From Bostrychus sinensis (lineage: Eukaryota > Chordata > Actinopteri > Gobiiformes > Eleotridae): 64,000 nucleotides of DNA. Both the position numbers and the translations under genes were made by a program. A model generated the notes under the pieces. The model was given only the letters and a program-made list of their open reading frames with translations. It was not told the DNA's origin and did no database searches. The stretch covers positions 12,601,908 to 12,665,907 of the forward strand of contig CM036256.1 in the NCBI GenBank assembly GCA_020698575.1. The letters run 5' to 3'. Positions 32,725 through 44,440 of this stretch are shown one piece after another. The stretch's first letter is position 1. The number at the start of each line of letters is the position of its first letter.

Positions 32725-34959
32725 TTCATTTGCAAATATGATATATTTTTGGCAGCTCATTAAATTCTGTTTTTATTTTACACCGTATTCCAACTCAGAT
32801 TTCACGTTGAGTAATAACGTGTGCATGATTGGTCAACAACAACAAGATTTCCAGTGAGAGGAAAATGCTGTGAAGGGAAGAGAGAGGGAAAGTATTTGAA
32901 ATAAATGATTATGGCTGGCCAGGACTGAAAAAGAAAAGTAACGGTAAACAACTAATGATTTTTAAATACAATCAGGGTAAGCCACTTAGATTTAAATTCA
33001 ATGCCAGGATCATCAACAACATAACAATGTAAGAAATTTGCACAAAGGAACTTCCCATATACTAATATCTGAAATCCAAGGGTTTCTTTTAAAAGCCTAA
33101 TACAGACAAAAAATAAAACTCCAGTGCTTCATTAATTAATCAAAACAGAACTGAATCATACATTTCAATGATAAAGTATCTTCAATAAGGAAACTGTAGA
33201 TACTGTTATTGTGGCGACGGTACCTTTTTGTAAAATTCACATAAACATGAACGAAATTCAATACCTACTCTTAAGATTTAATTCTTTAAAGTCCTTGATT
33301 TTAACAATATCAAATTTAATACCTTTTTAATACTTTTAAGACCTTGGGACTACCCTGACAATTACATTGAGAAGTCTAAATCTCAGGTAGAAATATAAAA
33401 ATTGGAATCTGAAATAATAAAATGAAGATGCTTTATTGTATATCTTGGCATTGTTCTTCTATGGCTCCCTTAAGGGTCCATATGCATAATCACATGTGCA
33501 TGAGGACGCTTGCTGTGTTTTACATGTGGATAGCCCAATCTACAAGCCATCACCTTATTAGCAGGCTCCATGTGTCAGTGGTTAATTCCCGTGTGTCCCT
33601 CAGGACCCCCCCTTGTCCTGCTGTCACCCTCCCTCCCCAACATCACCACCTCCACAGATGGGACCCTTTATTTCCCAGCAGAATACTAATAATGGCCATT
33701 GAAGGATTCCAAAGGGGTCGGTTTAGCCCCTTAACACTGGCATTGAGCAGCGGGCCGTAATGAAGCAAGTGGTGTCGGACGAGGGAGGGACCGGGGAGGG
33801 GCCCGTGAGTCGACGGACAACGGCCAACACAAATAAAAAGATGTTTAAGTGCCGCCTTTCAATGCATGGAGGGCCTTATCATGGAGCAAAACACTACCAA
33901 ATGGAGCTGTCAATAGAAGTTAAACTACTGCTGCTAAATGCTGTTTACATTGCAGGGAAATATCTGATTTGCTTGTCACAATACAAAATCCAATACCATT
34001 ATGAACAGAGCACTAATATGGTGTCAATATACAATAAACAGTTAGGTATCTTATAAAACTATTTGTGATCGTCACAGAGGGCAGAGGTAGAAGGAGTAAT
34101 CAAAATCTCTTTTCAGTGAGGACTGCAAAATCCTTTTATTCAGTAAGAAATATTGAATGTTATGTTTACTTAGCACGTTATTTTAAATGAGTATTTTGGC
34201 AGTAGCACAGTAAAATCTATAACTACTATGGCTATGATCAGTGTAAAAAGTTATTACACTGCAGAAAAAGTTACCAATATTAAATCTGTCTGACTGAGGA
34301 CATTAATAAAGTAGGATTTATTTGAGCTTATCTCAGCACTAAACATTGCCAATATCATAAACCAAGGAGTAACAACAAATGCATTACTGCTCTAAAGGAA
34401 GCAAATTCAACAGCAAAGAGACTTTCAATCATCTAATGTAATTGTACTATATTTGCAAAAGCTATTAGGCATTTGACAAAGGTTCAAGTCAGAGCAACAT
34501 CTAAAGTCAAGTTGGATTTTAGAGACATAACTTTGGCTTCATTAAACATAAATGTATCTTTGCTTGAAACCAAACAAAAATCCTAATAGTTTTTCAATCA
34601 ATCTGTCAGGTCCCTGTGGTTTTGAGTTGGATTTCCTGGGGGCAGTACCAATGGGCATAGCATAAACAGGATCTGGAAGTATTTGGACAAGCAGACAACT
34701 CTTTATTCTTCTATGGTTAAAGGTAGAGCTATATGCAGCTCTGGGGAGACAAAAGAGACCACTGCAAAATGTTGTATTTCTTATAGATTCTATCTTTTAT
34801 AGGTGCATTATGGTGAACTAAATATGTTTTGTGATCTGCTGAGAATATTTCTCCCATTTTCCAAATAAAACTATTGTTCTTTAGTGCATAACTTTAAAGG
34901 AAATTACATCAAAATATGAGAAAAACATGATGCAGTGTTTGCTGAACTTGAATAAGAAT
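32725..34959. other. no gene: unique spacer with one hAT-like end
   Basis: At about 33290-33352 the minus strand reads CAGGGTAGTCCCAAGGTCTT, then AAAAGTATTAAAAAGG, which resembles one terminus of a fish hAT-like element. Its partner end is not visible. 33540-33830 is unique and GC-richer (candidate regulatory). No coding feature is seen. Confidence 0.35.
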
Positions 34960-35205
34960 TGTATCCAGCTTTCCTCTTGTTTTTCCACATTGCTGTTGGG
35001 TTCTGTGTCGAGGTGCTGTGGGGTGAAAAAAAGGGCCTTGCATGTCCCCTGCCGCCTTTGGGCCGAAAACAACACTTGCAAGTATGAGCCAGGGTTCATA
35101 CACTTTTTACCAAGAATTTTCCATGACTTTTCCAGGTTTTCCATGACTATACGAACACAGATGAGCGTCACTGACCCGGAGGTCTTGTGAGAAAGTGGCA
35201 CACAG
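34960..35205 (+). mobile_element. MITE copy (sister of 44175-44440) interrupted by a hAT-like piece
   Basis: The blocks TGTGGGGTGAA, ACAACACTTGCAAGTATGAG and CACTGACCCGGAGG..TTGTGAGAAAGTGGCAC match the 44.2-kb MITE. Between them sits CCAGGGTTCATACACTTTTT, then ACCAAGAATTTTCCATGACT, a fish hAT-like terminal sequence, at about 35089-35160. This looks like a nested insertion whose far end is lost. Confidence 0.65.
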
Positions 35206-36270
35206 AATGTAGTCAAACCACAAGCTTGTGATGGCTTTGTATCTTGAATTTTGTAATTTCAGAGTGGCAAAATGGCAGAAAAACCTAATACACAGAGGGA
35301 AAAATGAAAGTGAAGCCGAGCCAATTGGAGTTGTGAGTATTTACAATAGTGCTGTACTCACTTCAACTTTAAGACACTGGCCTGAGATTATTGTCAGACT
35401 CAGAGACAGGCTGTTTTAAGAATAAATTGCAGTGGTCTCTTATTTCATTTTTTCCAGAGCTGTGGCATTTTATTGTATCACTTAACCTGAAACTAAATTA
35501 AAATATCATATTGGCTTGTTTACACTGTCATGAACTGGGCCAATTCTGAAGTGGCACTAAACATAGCCCTATATTAAAAGAGGGATCTGAATGCCAAGTA
35601 ATATAGGTATAATATAGATTTACTTATTAGATGGCAGAAAGCTATATCGTGGATAATACAGTGCTGCTGTGTAATCAAACCCAGCCAACACTGAGCAGAG
35701 AAGAGCAGAGCGAGAAGCTGAAATAGGCACGCTACTACTGCCGCTAATTTTAGCCCAAGTATTATTGAATATCTCGGCGATGTTGTGGTGTATCCAGCCC
35801 ACAGACGGACCACTTTGTAACACTGGAAGATAAAAAGGTAAATAAGAAAACCTTGGGGACTTGAAAGCGTTATGGAAAGGTTTAAAAAGGCCTAAGTGTC
35901 GGTTGCCAAAATTGACCAGATTTTAGTCTGCGTCAGGCCGAGATATATTCAGTTAATTTGCAGTAGAAGTACACACATAATGAGATAAATTGAAGTTATA
36001 TAAACCACCTTGGATGCTAAGAATTGAAAAAACAAATGAAAGATGAGGAGGATGCATCTGCTTAAAGGCTTCTGAAGTGATCATAAACACCATTACAGTT
36101 AGAAGCTGCATATCATCTCTGTGTAAAATCTTAAGGGCTTTAAATATTTGCAAAGCTACGGGAAGGTATCTTGGTATTTCATTGCTAAAAGATGCCATAC
36201 ATGAGAAAGGAATCAGTTACAAATGTGCCAAGTTGGGGCTGTTGGGATTATGATGTGTGTTTAAGCCAAA
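35206..36270. other. no gene: unique spacer
   Basis: No supported exon, RNA or repeat of known type is seen. Confidence 0.35.
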
Positions 36271-36273
36271 TAA

Positions 36274-36372
36274 TGCATGTCTTTGGATGGTGGGAGGAAA
36301 CTAGAGCACCCAGAGAGAACCCATGATAACACAGGGAGAAACAGATATTGGACCCACAACCAGCAGTGCAAA
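36274..36372 (-). repeat. tRNA-SINE fragment
   Basis: The minus strand reads GGTTGTGGGTCCAATATCTG (box B), TTCTCTCTGGGTGCTCTAGT, then 'TCCTCCCACCATCCAAAGAC'. Same family as 20990-21235. Confidence 0.8.
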
Positions 36373-36751
36373 GATCAAAGATAAATCAGTCGTAGATTTA
36401 TTTTTTATCCATTTGTTTTTCTCAGTATGATCTGACTTCTTCAGGCGTGTCTCATTATTACAGATGTATTCACAGTAATCTGACTCCAGTCATGTCAGTC
36501 ATGTTGAATATTGCAGAAACACTGACCTTCTCTCTGCAAGAACTACTAACCTAATCCTACAGCCATGTTATTTTTTCTTACATCTCTTGTCAGTATTAAC
36601 TATGTGCACTGTATTGCTTCTATAAAGAAATACTAGTACAAATGAATTATTTACAAGTAAAAAAATATAGGTCACCATTGTCTACTAAACTTCTTCACAC
36701 GGGCCATCAACTTCTTTTAAAATTAATTTAAAAAGCTGCATCTGCTGCTGT

Positions 36752-37030
36752 ATGGCTCAGGGGTAGAGCTGCAGTGCATGTGCAGGGCAACTACAACCTG
36801 CCTCGGGGTTCTGGGTTTGAGTCTGGGCTGTATCTACATGGACGAATATGTTTGTTATTTATCTATACATATAAATATCTATACATATATCTAGCATTAG
36901 TTATTCGTAGCAGAAGGACTCCAGCCCAGATAAATGGAGAGGGTTGCTACAGGAAGGGCATCAACCTATGCTAAATGCTAAATATCTGAATAACTGGGCA
37001 CTAAGGAGACACCAGAAGGGAAAAGCCAAA
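36752..37030 (+). repeat. composite tRNA-SINE: tRNA-like head plus 'GGAAGGGCATC' body
   Basis: The head at 36752-36832 has box-A-like ATGGCTCAGGGGTAGAGC and box-B-like GGGTTTGAGTCTGGGC. The body at 36918-37030 has CAGATAAATGGAGAGGGTTG and ACAGGAAGGGCATCAACC, then GGGCACTAAGGAGACACCAG. This copy links the head and body types that occur separately elsewhere in the window. Confidence 0.75.
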
Positions 37031-39705
37031 AGGGAAGACAGCACATTTATAATATTACTACATATAATCAGTTATACATATAATCAAGTAGAAGCACTAT
37101 TATTATTGCTAGTACTATTGTCTACTACTAGTGCTATCACTACTACTAAAGACTTGTGTTGTGAGGTACTATACTGTAAGCATTTTTTTTTTTTTTTTTT
37201 TTTTTTCCAGAAATGTACTGATGTAAAAGTACATATGTTTAAAATATATTTAAAATCATGTAAATGTTAAAGTGAACGACTTGAGTTTCTTTACCTTTCT
37301 GGTTTTACAAATATGGCATAAATATTGATGATGGCTGTCACGCATATATCTGCTTATAATGTAAAAAAAAAAAAAAAAAAAGCATTAGCCTGCACATGTG
37401 CTGCACTGTTATGTCCTACCATACACTGCCTGTTTACGTAGGAAACTAAAAATACCAAAGCATATCTGTGTTTAGTTGATGCACGTTTCCTAAATCTCTG
37501 CCGTTGCTCTTGCTCCATGCCTCAGCCCTCACTTTGGTGTAAGTTTCCCTCGGTCCCTTGTGGCTCTCGTCCTCTCAGTCTGACCCCTGACTGATCCTCT
37601 GTCTCCGGCTGATGTCAGAGTGTCCTGTCCCGGTCCGCAGAGTTAGATAGAGTACATCTCAAATCCCTAAATCTCTCCACGGCCATGAGTGGAGCAGAGC
37701 GGGACATTTGTCTGTATAAATATTACATCTTTTCTTCGGTCCACAGCTACAGTAAATTATTGAATGTAATGCACTTTGGAAAACAGCTCTGCTTTCAGGC
37801 CTTTTGGGGTGTTTTTTTTTTTTTTTTTTTTGTAGCCTTGTGGAAGAACTTGAGGAACTGGCACAGCTGTTTTACTTGGACTGAATGAATTGTTTATATT
37901 TTTCCTGCAAATGTCAAGGTGACAGTGGCTACGAAGTCCATTTTATTCTTGAGACATGCTAAGATGGAGTAATGGGACCCAAATGTAGCCCAGTTATTTA
38001 CAGTCAGATGTCTCCTGTTAGTGGGTGGGATTTATTAGGCAGTAAGTGAACATTTTGTCTTTAAAGTTGATGTGTTAGAAGCAGAAAACAAAGGGCAAGA
38101 GTAAGGATATGACTGAAATTGACCAGGGCTGGACTGTGATGCCAAGACCGGGTCAGAGCATCTCCGAAACTGCAGCTCTTGGGGGATGTTCTCAGTCTGC
38201 CCTGGTGGCTGAAGAAGGTAATGCTGGCTCCGATAGAAAGTCATTATGTACACCAGTGGCATTAAGTACATAAGAATTTTTTTTTTTATTCCAAGTAACA
38301 TGTACAAAACTGACCATTTTCAGTACAAAAATGGTGAAGAAGTGACTAAATATTCTTGTGTAGTAAACAAAAAGTTATAAAAGAAAAACAAATCTGCCAC
38401 GGGGAAGGCATCATGCTAAAACAACAAGGATTTTGCGATTTTTTTTGGTAGATCATGGCAGTTTTCTTATTCATGTTACAGACACGTTTTGTGACTTTTC
38501 AGAATATCCAGCAAAATAGTTAAAAAAACTGGAGTAGTATTTTTCCATTTACATGTATGATGAGAAGATAATGAGTTTGAAATTAAAATATTACTTTAAA
38601 ACCATTTTTAGACAACAGTCTGTGTTCTTTGTAAGGTTTTATAGAAATATATGGAGAAAAACATGACATGGTTTGCAGGATTTTCAGAAATTTAAAGGTG
38701 ACTCTTGACTTTGGGAATATCTGATGTACACCAATAACAGGCAGGTGGTCATAATGTTATGCTTGATCCTGACACCTGAGACATTACTCACCTATTTGCA
38801 GTACTTGGGTGCTAATGTCCTGTAGTTTTGCTTTAAATAGGACTGTATAAAGACAAATAAGACATGAAAATCTTCTGTTTTGTAATTTGATTGCTGCACC
38901 TATAACCAGGAATGGATTTGGTCAGTGTAGCCTGAGTGTAGCTTGGTGTTTTTTGGTTTTTTTTTATGTAGCCTGATAAGACTTGTGGAGGAACTTGAGA
39001 TATGGGGAACTCTTGTGCAGTTCTCGCTGCTGGAGACTGCACAGGCCTGCACCAGCAACAGATGGCCCTGGTCCGGGGTTGCTAGGAAACTGGGTAATCA
39101 AATAGTTTAATTCAGATTGATTTGGGAATGTGCGGTTTATTAAAAGCAGGGCAAAGTCTTTTGTTATTAAGATGGCAAGATGTCACTCGTCTCCCACTTA
39201 TTTCGGGGCTAAATGTGTGAATGGTCGCAGGATTTAATTTGAGCTCGGACCAGTTCTGGACGAGACAGAGTGAGGGAAATGACTGACTGTGTCTGAGCGG
39301 CTGCAGCGGTGGGAGGGAGCCACAGCTGAGGAGAACAGCTTCAGTATGTCATAGTAAGATATTGAGTTCAAGGATGTCTTTCATAGTTTTATAGACAGAC
39401 TTGGGCCAAAAGGGATACAAAGCCAAGGTCAGCACAGTAAATGGATGATGCCATACACTATAAATATGTAAAACAAAAATGGATAGAAAAAAATTACAGA
39501 GCTACTGAAACATTTAACAAAGGAAAAAAAATCTATCTATCATAATCAGCTAGACCTGTTTACTTTCTTACACAGTGAAGTAGGAATGAAATCCTTCCCA
39601 GCTGTTTACATTTCCAACTGAATCAATCATACCCCCGCCCTGCATCTAGAAAAAAAGTTTATGCTGTTGCAAATCACAAGTTTTTTATTTTTTTACCTAT
39701 TTTGG
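37031..39705. other. no gene: unique spacer with homopolymer runs
   Basis: Poly-T runs lie at 37183-37207 and 37810-37831, and a poly-A run at 37362-37381. At 38715-38840 a repeat (CAGGCAGGTGGTCATAATGT...GTAGTTTTGCTTTAAATAGG) recurs in part at 41935-42008. No coding feature is supported. Confidence 0.35.
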
Positions 39706-40111
39706 TCATGCTGAGTTCAAATATGCCACTGAAAATGACCTATCATGTACTGTTTTCCCACAAAATATGAACGAAGTGTTTAATAATTGTTGTACATGGC
39801 AGGGTTTTATAGTAACAGCAGTCCTCACTATGATTTCTTGATGGCTCTCTCCATGCCATCGGAATGCCAAAATGCCAAAACTTAAGCTTTTTCTATTTCC
39901 TTTGGTCCGCTGTCTAAGGTTTTCAACACAAGCCCGGGACACTGTATAAGGAGCCCATGGTTTGTCCCGGACACCAAGCTTCATTACAAAATATGCAGAA
40001 CATGCCTTTTTTACAAAGTCTGTAATTTTCCGCCGTTGTTTGGATGTTGTTGTCACAGATGTAGCAGAAATCATCTGGGCTGTGCTTGCATTTCTGTCTT
40101 TCACTGGTCAT
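39706..40111 (-). pseudogene. frameshifted copy of an uncharacterised Cys-rich multicopy protein family
   Basis: Three minus-strand frames together carry the family's pattern. First CKHSPDDFCYIC (about 40090-40055). After a frameshift come ITDFVKKACSAYF, KLGVRDKPWAPY and CVENLRQRTKGNRKSLSFGI. After a second frameshift near 39860 come IPMAWREPSRNHSEDC and a short tail to a stop. I recall this FCYIC...DKSWAPH...WREPxxHxxDCYFC layout from large families of predicted proteins in arthropod, cnidarian and some fish genomes. Their function is unknown, and they are probably associated with mobile elements. The two frame breaks mean it is not functional. Confidence 0.75.
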
Positions 40112-40952
40112 TATAAATCCCCGAAATAAGGAGTTCTAGAACAAAACTAACAGCATATCTGAACTCAGCATCTACAAATTAGTAAGAAACAACTATCAGA
40201 TCCTTATTCAGCAAAACTGATGCAGGGCGGTGAGTCATTACTTATTAAAAATAATACCCTCTTTTCTAAATAAAATGGGCTTTATATGTTTTTCAAATTG
40301 CGTCACTCCAAATTGCGTCAGTGGATAGTGAAGTGTGCGTTCTTAAAGTAGTTAAAAACTGGAAGTGTTTTATAGTTACCACAATGTAAAAAATTGTGAA
40401 AATTCTACCAAAAATCACTTACAAACTTTGAACCACATAAAGTTACAGCTATGTCACTTGAGGACGTTTGGAAAGTGCAAATATACACACAAAGATATTT
40501 TTGTTGTTTTACTGCTTTGTCTGGATAATAAACTCTCCTCTCTCGGCACATGGCATGTTTCAGAGTCTCTGAATAACCAGTTAACAATTAAACAATTATT
40601 AAATTAGTTGGCAATTATTTCAATAATCAATTATAATCAATTAATCTGATTAGTTGTTGCAGCCTCTATACTGCAGTACAGTTTTCAAACCTGTATGAGT
40701 GCATACTGCTTACAATACCTTTAATGTAATCTGTCTGTGTTCCCTTGAGATCCAACTCAAATTAAAAAGGAACAGGCTCATTCTTTGTATAGAATAAAAA
40801 AGGAATTGTCAGATTACTGAGTCCAGTCTTACCACTGAACTCATATAAAATGGTTTAATAAAAGGGAGATTGAACAAGGCAACCACTGATATGAAGCTGT
40901 ATGCATTAATTCAACAAGGAAGGCTGATTACTTTCCCCCCATCTACCCCGTC
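40112..40952. other. no gene: AT-rich spacer
   Basis: Nothing recognisable apart from AT-rich sequence. Confidence 0.35.
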
Positions 40953-40954
40953 TC

Positions 40955-41017
<63 letters not shown>

Positions 41018-41093
41018 ATCTATCATCCATCTATCATCTATCTATCTATCTATCTATCTATCTAGCTATCTAGCTATCATCTATCCATCTATC

Positions 41094-41128
<35 letters not shown>
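40953..41128 (+). repeat. (TCTA)n tetranucleotide microsatellite
   Basis: A long ATCT array with ATC and TAGC interruptions. Its Ile-Tyr-Leu-Ser frames are not genes. Confidence 0.97.
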
Positions 41129-41159
41129 CTGCTGTTCAGATATGTGCTACAACCCTCCT

Positions 41160-41365
41160 CCGCCACCAACTCTACCGCAGCAGCAGAACCATCAGCCTCC
41201 TCAGCCTCTCCCTCTCCTCCTCTTTACCACCACCAGTGTCTTAGCCTGATAAAACTCCCCTAACTAATCTCTCAAAACATCCTTTCATCACATCACTGAC
41301 GTCTGTACCTGCCAGGTAGTGCCAACCTTTATTCCTTTAATAAATCATCTGTCACTCCTTTTTCT
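41160..41365 (+). repeat. dispersed repeat, related to 23025-23095 and 25365-25480
   Basis: Shares CTACCGCAGCAGCAGAACCA with 23 kb, and CCCCTAACTAATCTCTC and TGACGTCTGTACCTGCCAGG with 25.4 kb. Together these suggest one longer retroelement-like repeat of which each site keeps a part. Confidence 0.6.
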
Positions 41366-42614
41366 GTGATTGGCTGAAATACAAAAAGTTATGTCCTCGT
41401 GTGGATTTGAAGACTAAGAATCTTACACCACTGTTTTAAGGGGTTTCTCATTCAACATTGACACAATTGACTTAAATTCACGGAAGCTGGCACAAATGTT
41501 TACTTGGGTTAAATACATTGATTTGATTTTTCCCACCATAGGTCAAATGCTATGTCCATGTTTGCAAACATTCAACCTGAACCCATGGGCCCTTCCCCAA
41601 ATTTAAAAAGGTACAAAGCAGAAACATATTAGAATTTAGTGGCTGAATGTTAATGTAAAAAAGTCAAGCAAGTCAGTGTGACTGTTTTTAAAAAGGATTT
41701 CTAATGAGGGTGACATGTACCAAGGCTTCAAAAATAGCATCAAAGTAATGACAACATTTCTTGAAAATTATTCAGAGAAACCACATATAATTATCACCTC
41801 TTTTTATTAAACTAAAAATACTTCTCAGGTGATTGAAAAAGGACGCAGGTCTTCATGGCAGGTGTCATCACTGTATCTGTGTCTACATGAATGTAAGACA
41901 CACTGTTCACACTAATATACAGGTATATTTTAACATCTGAGGCATTACTCACCCATTTGCAGTATACGTCTGGGCTACACATCCTGTGGTTTTGCTTTAA
42001 ACAGGACATTAAAATCAGTTTTCCTCATTGATATTTTTATTTGTTTTTATCTTTTTCAATTAATCTACTGCTGTTACACAATCACATTTTATTGTTTGCA
42101 TCAGCTACAGTGTCAAAACGTTACACATCATGCACCGCTTAAGAATTGACTTGATTTCATAGACGCTGAATGGAAAAAGGCTGAAAGTATATGGAGGTAT
42201 GAAGTTTACTTCAAAGTGCAATTTTACCAAATAGTAATGTAATAATATCCAAATATCATGATACAGCATTATCACTATATGAACCTCACAGTACTATATT
42301 TATTGCGATATTGTGTGGAGTATTTTAGAAATGCTCATAATAACAAAATGTATTGTCTAAAAATGTCCTGACGAGCCTTCAGTGCATTGATTATTGTGAT
42401 ATTGCAAAAGAGTAAGACTAAATCAGTGTTTAATAACAATTTTGTCATGTTGGCTGCACTGAAACAGAGCAAAGGATCATGGTCTACGTAGTTGTCTCGG
42501 CTTTTTTTTTTACCATTCTGCTGCAACAGAACAATCAAAATTAGCCCCCTGAGCTCATCATTTGATAATATAAAAGTGAACATTGCCAAAATCCCTACAA
42601 AACAGTACCTGAAC
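41366..42614. other. no gene: AT-rich spacer
   Basis: Apart from the repeat echo at 41935-42008, nothing recognisable. Confidence 0.35.
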
Positions 42615-42840
42615 ACAGCATAGGGGGCACGGTGCCGTCAGGTTTTGAGACTGATCCTGGGACTGTGTTACTGGGTTCTCTCTGGTTACTCCGGCTTCCT
42701 CCCACCTTCAAAAGACATGTTTTGGTGAATCAGTGACTCTGATTTGCCCCTAAACAATGAATGTGAGAGTGAATGGTTGTCCGTCTGTGTAAGTCTATGT
42801 AACACTGATGGGAATAAGCACAAGAAGATGAATGAAGGAA
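42615..42840 (+). repeat. tRNA-derived SINE copy
   Basis: Contains GGCACGGTGCCGTCAGG, TCTCTGGTTACTCCGGCTTC, CTCCCACCTTCAAAAGACAT, 'GATTTGCCCCTAAA', GAATGTGAGAGTGAATGGTT, then GAAGATGAATGAAGGAAT. Same family as 20990-21235. Confidence 0.85.
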
Positions 42841-43719
42841 TAACATTTGCACTGAAGGAAACTATGAGAGGGTTATACATTAAACACTAAATCTGAGTTA
42901 TATCAAGACGCTTTTGGAAATTAAGGTCTACCTTCATGGCTTGCACACATTGTTTTTGTATTTTACCAATATACTTGCTTCTATGAATGGGGTAAAAAAA
43001 CAAACATTTGTGACTGCAGTACTTTGACACCGCCGTTCCCTGATATTTTCCTTCAAGGTTACCATACTATCCCACGCCTATAGGATACAGCGGATGCTTC
43101 CTTTCTTCAAGGCGGTGCATTTGCAGCCCCGGCCGACACAGTGAGGATGTGCTCCTGTAGATGTTTCCCCTGTTAGTGCTGCTCTCACACACACTCCCCT
43201 GGCAACTTCAGAAATAGATCCAGTTTAGACAGATCTGCAGGACAAATATAGCACTGATTGTTGATGTTGATTGTTCAGAGAGGCCCATTTGAAGTATTCA
43301 TTTCTCTTTCATCTAAAAAAAAAAAAAAGAGCGCGGCATTCCTCAAGCTTCTCTGTTGTTTTGCAGCCGGGAAATATTGCATATATTCATAAACTCATGC
43401 AAGCACTCGAGTGAAGCGGCATTTACCTTTAATATAAATAAACAAGAGTCTGATTCTGAAGGGAGAGATAGGACTCAGGCTGCCATTGTGAGAGACTGAA
43501 CCAATAAGATTATAATCTGCAAACAAGAATAAAACATGAACAGGAAAATGCATGAAGACAGTTAGAAGACAGTTAGCTGCTTGGTTGAATTCATAGTTAT
43601 GACTTAAAGTTACACCAATTTAAAATATTAAAATATAAAGAGCTTACCTTAAACTTCCAGCTCTGAATTAGCAACTAAGATCCCACAATTATCTTTTGTA
43701 GACATAAATGCATTGCCAA
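42841..43719. other. no gene: unique spacer
   Basis: The block 43020-43500 is high-complexity and includes an octamer-like stretch (TATTGCATATATTCATAAAC). It is a candidate regulatory island. A poly-A run lies at 43315-43328. Confidence 0.3.
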
Positions 43720-43812
43720 CACTGTAAAAAAAATTCAAAGTTACAGTAAAATACTGGCACCTGTGGTTACCAGAATTTTACAATGAATTACCTTCATTTT
43801 TCCTTTACAGTG
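43720..43812. mobile_element. short MITE with CACTGTAAA ends
   Basis: 93 bp bounded by CACTGTAAA... and ...TTTACAGTG. The interior (TTACAGTAAAATACTGGCAC, GGTTACCAGAATTTTACA) is itself partly palindromic. It is a common fish MITE type. No clear target duplication is seen. Confidence 0.75.
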
Positions 43813-43889
43813 CCATAAACATTTTTTTTATGCAGATCAGATATAGTGAGTCATAGACAAGGCAGAAAAAAATACCATCTATCAAAAAC

Positions 43890-43972
43890 CTAGACATGGA
43901 CTCAAACTGGGAATCTTCAAGTTCAGGAGTAAATGCTTTATGTATTTAGCCACAAAGCCCTTATACTGTATG
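43890..43972 (-). repeat. tRNA-like SINE head
   Basis: The minus strand reads AGGGCTTTGTGGCTAAATAC, 'AAAGCATTTACTCCTGAAC', then AGATTCCCAGTTTGAGTCCA. It is homologous to the head at 48776-48866 and to the decayed piece near 18010-18060. Confidence 0.7.
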
Positions 43973-44174
43973 TGCTAAAAATAATTTGTTACTTTACTAT
44001 CTTAGCGCGTATCTCGCAACGGTACAGAATCAGCTATATGAATAAAAATGGTGCCCATAACCAACAAATAAACATCATTTGAAACACAATCTTTTTCAGT
44101 AAAGTCGTAGTTTTTTAACATATTATTCACATAACAGTATGCTATGATCTGATGAAAATGCCTTAAAGTGCCTT

Positions 44175-44440
44175 AAAGCGGAACTTAGTAACTTTTTTTA
44201 CCTTAAATAAACTGTTTTGGAGTCAGTGTGATGGTTAAATAAGTTGTGGGGTAAATGGAGCGTCCAGCATTTCTCTCTGGGCCACAATTGACACTTGCAA
44301 GTCTGAGTGTCGCCGACCCGGTGTCAGGGAAGCCTTGGGTCTCGCAAGAAAGTGCCCTAACCGAAATTTTTGGGGAGCGCTATAGAGGAAAATTAGGCAA
44401 AACAGCAAAGAAACGAGCAGAGTTACTGAGTTCCGCTTTA
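44175..44440. mobile_element. MITE with TAAAGCGGAACT inverted ends
   Basis: The left end TAAAGCGGAACTTAGTAACT and right end AGTTACTGAGTTCCGCTTTA are inverted repeats with two mismatches. The target site is probably TA or TTA. An open frame of about 115 codons crosses the right boundary and is accidental. The sister copy is at 34960-35205. Confidence 0.85.

Noticed and set aside
36752..36832. Genuine tRNA gene
   Set aside because: Box-A and box-B-like motifs are present, but the cloverleaf stems are not convincing and the same head recurs in several decayed copies attached to SINE bodies.
40953..41128. CRISPR-like array
   Set aside because: It is a plain TCTA microsatellite without unique spacers, in a vertebrate genome.
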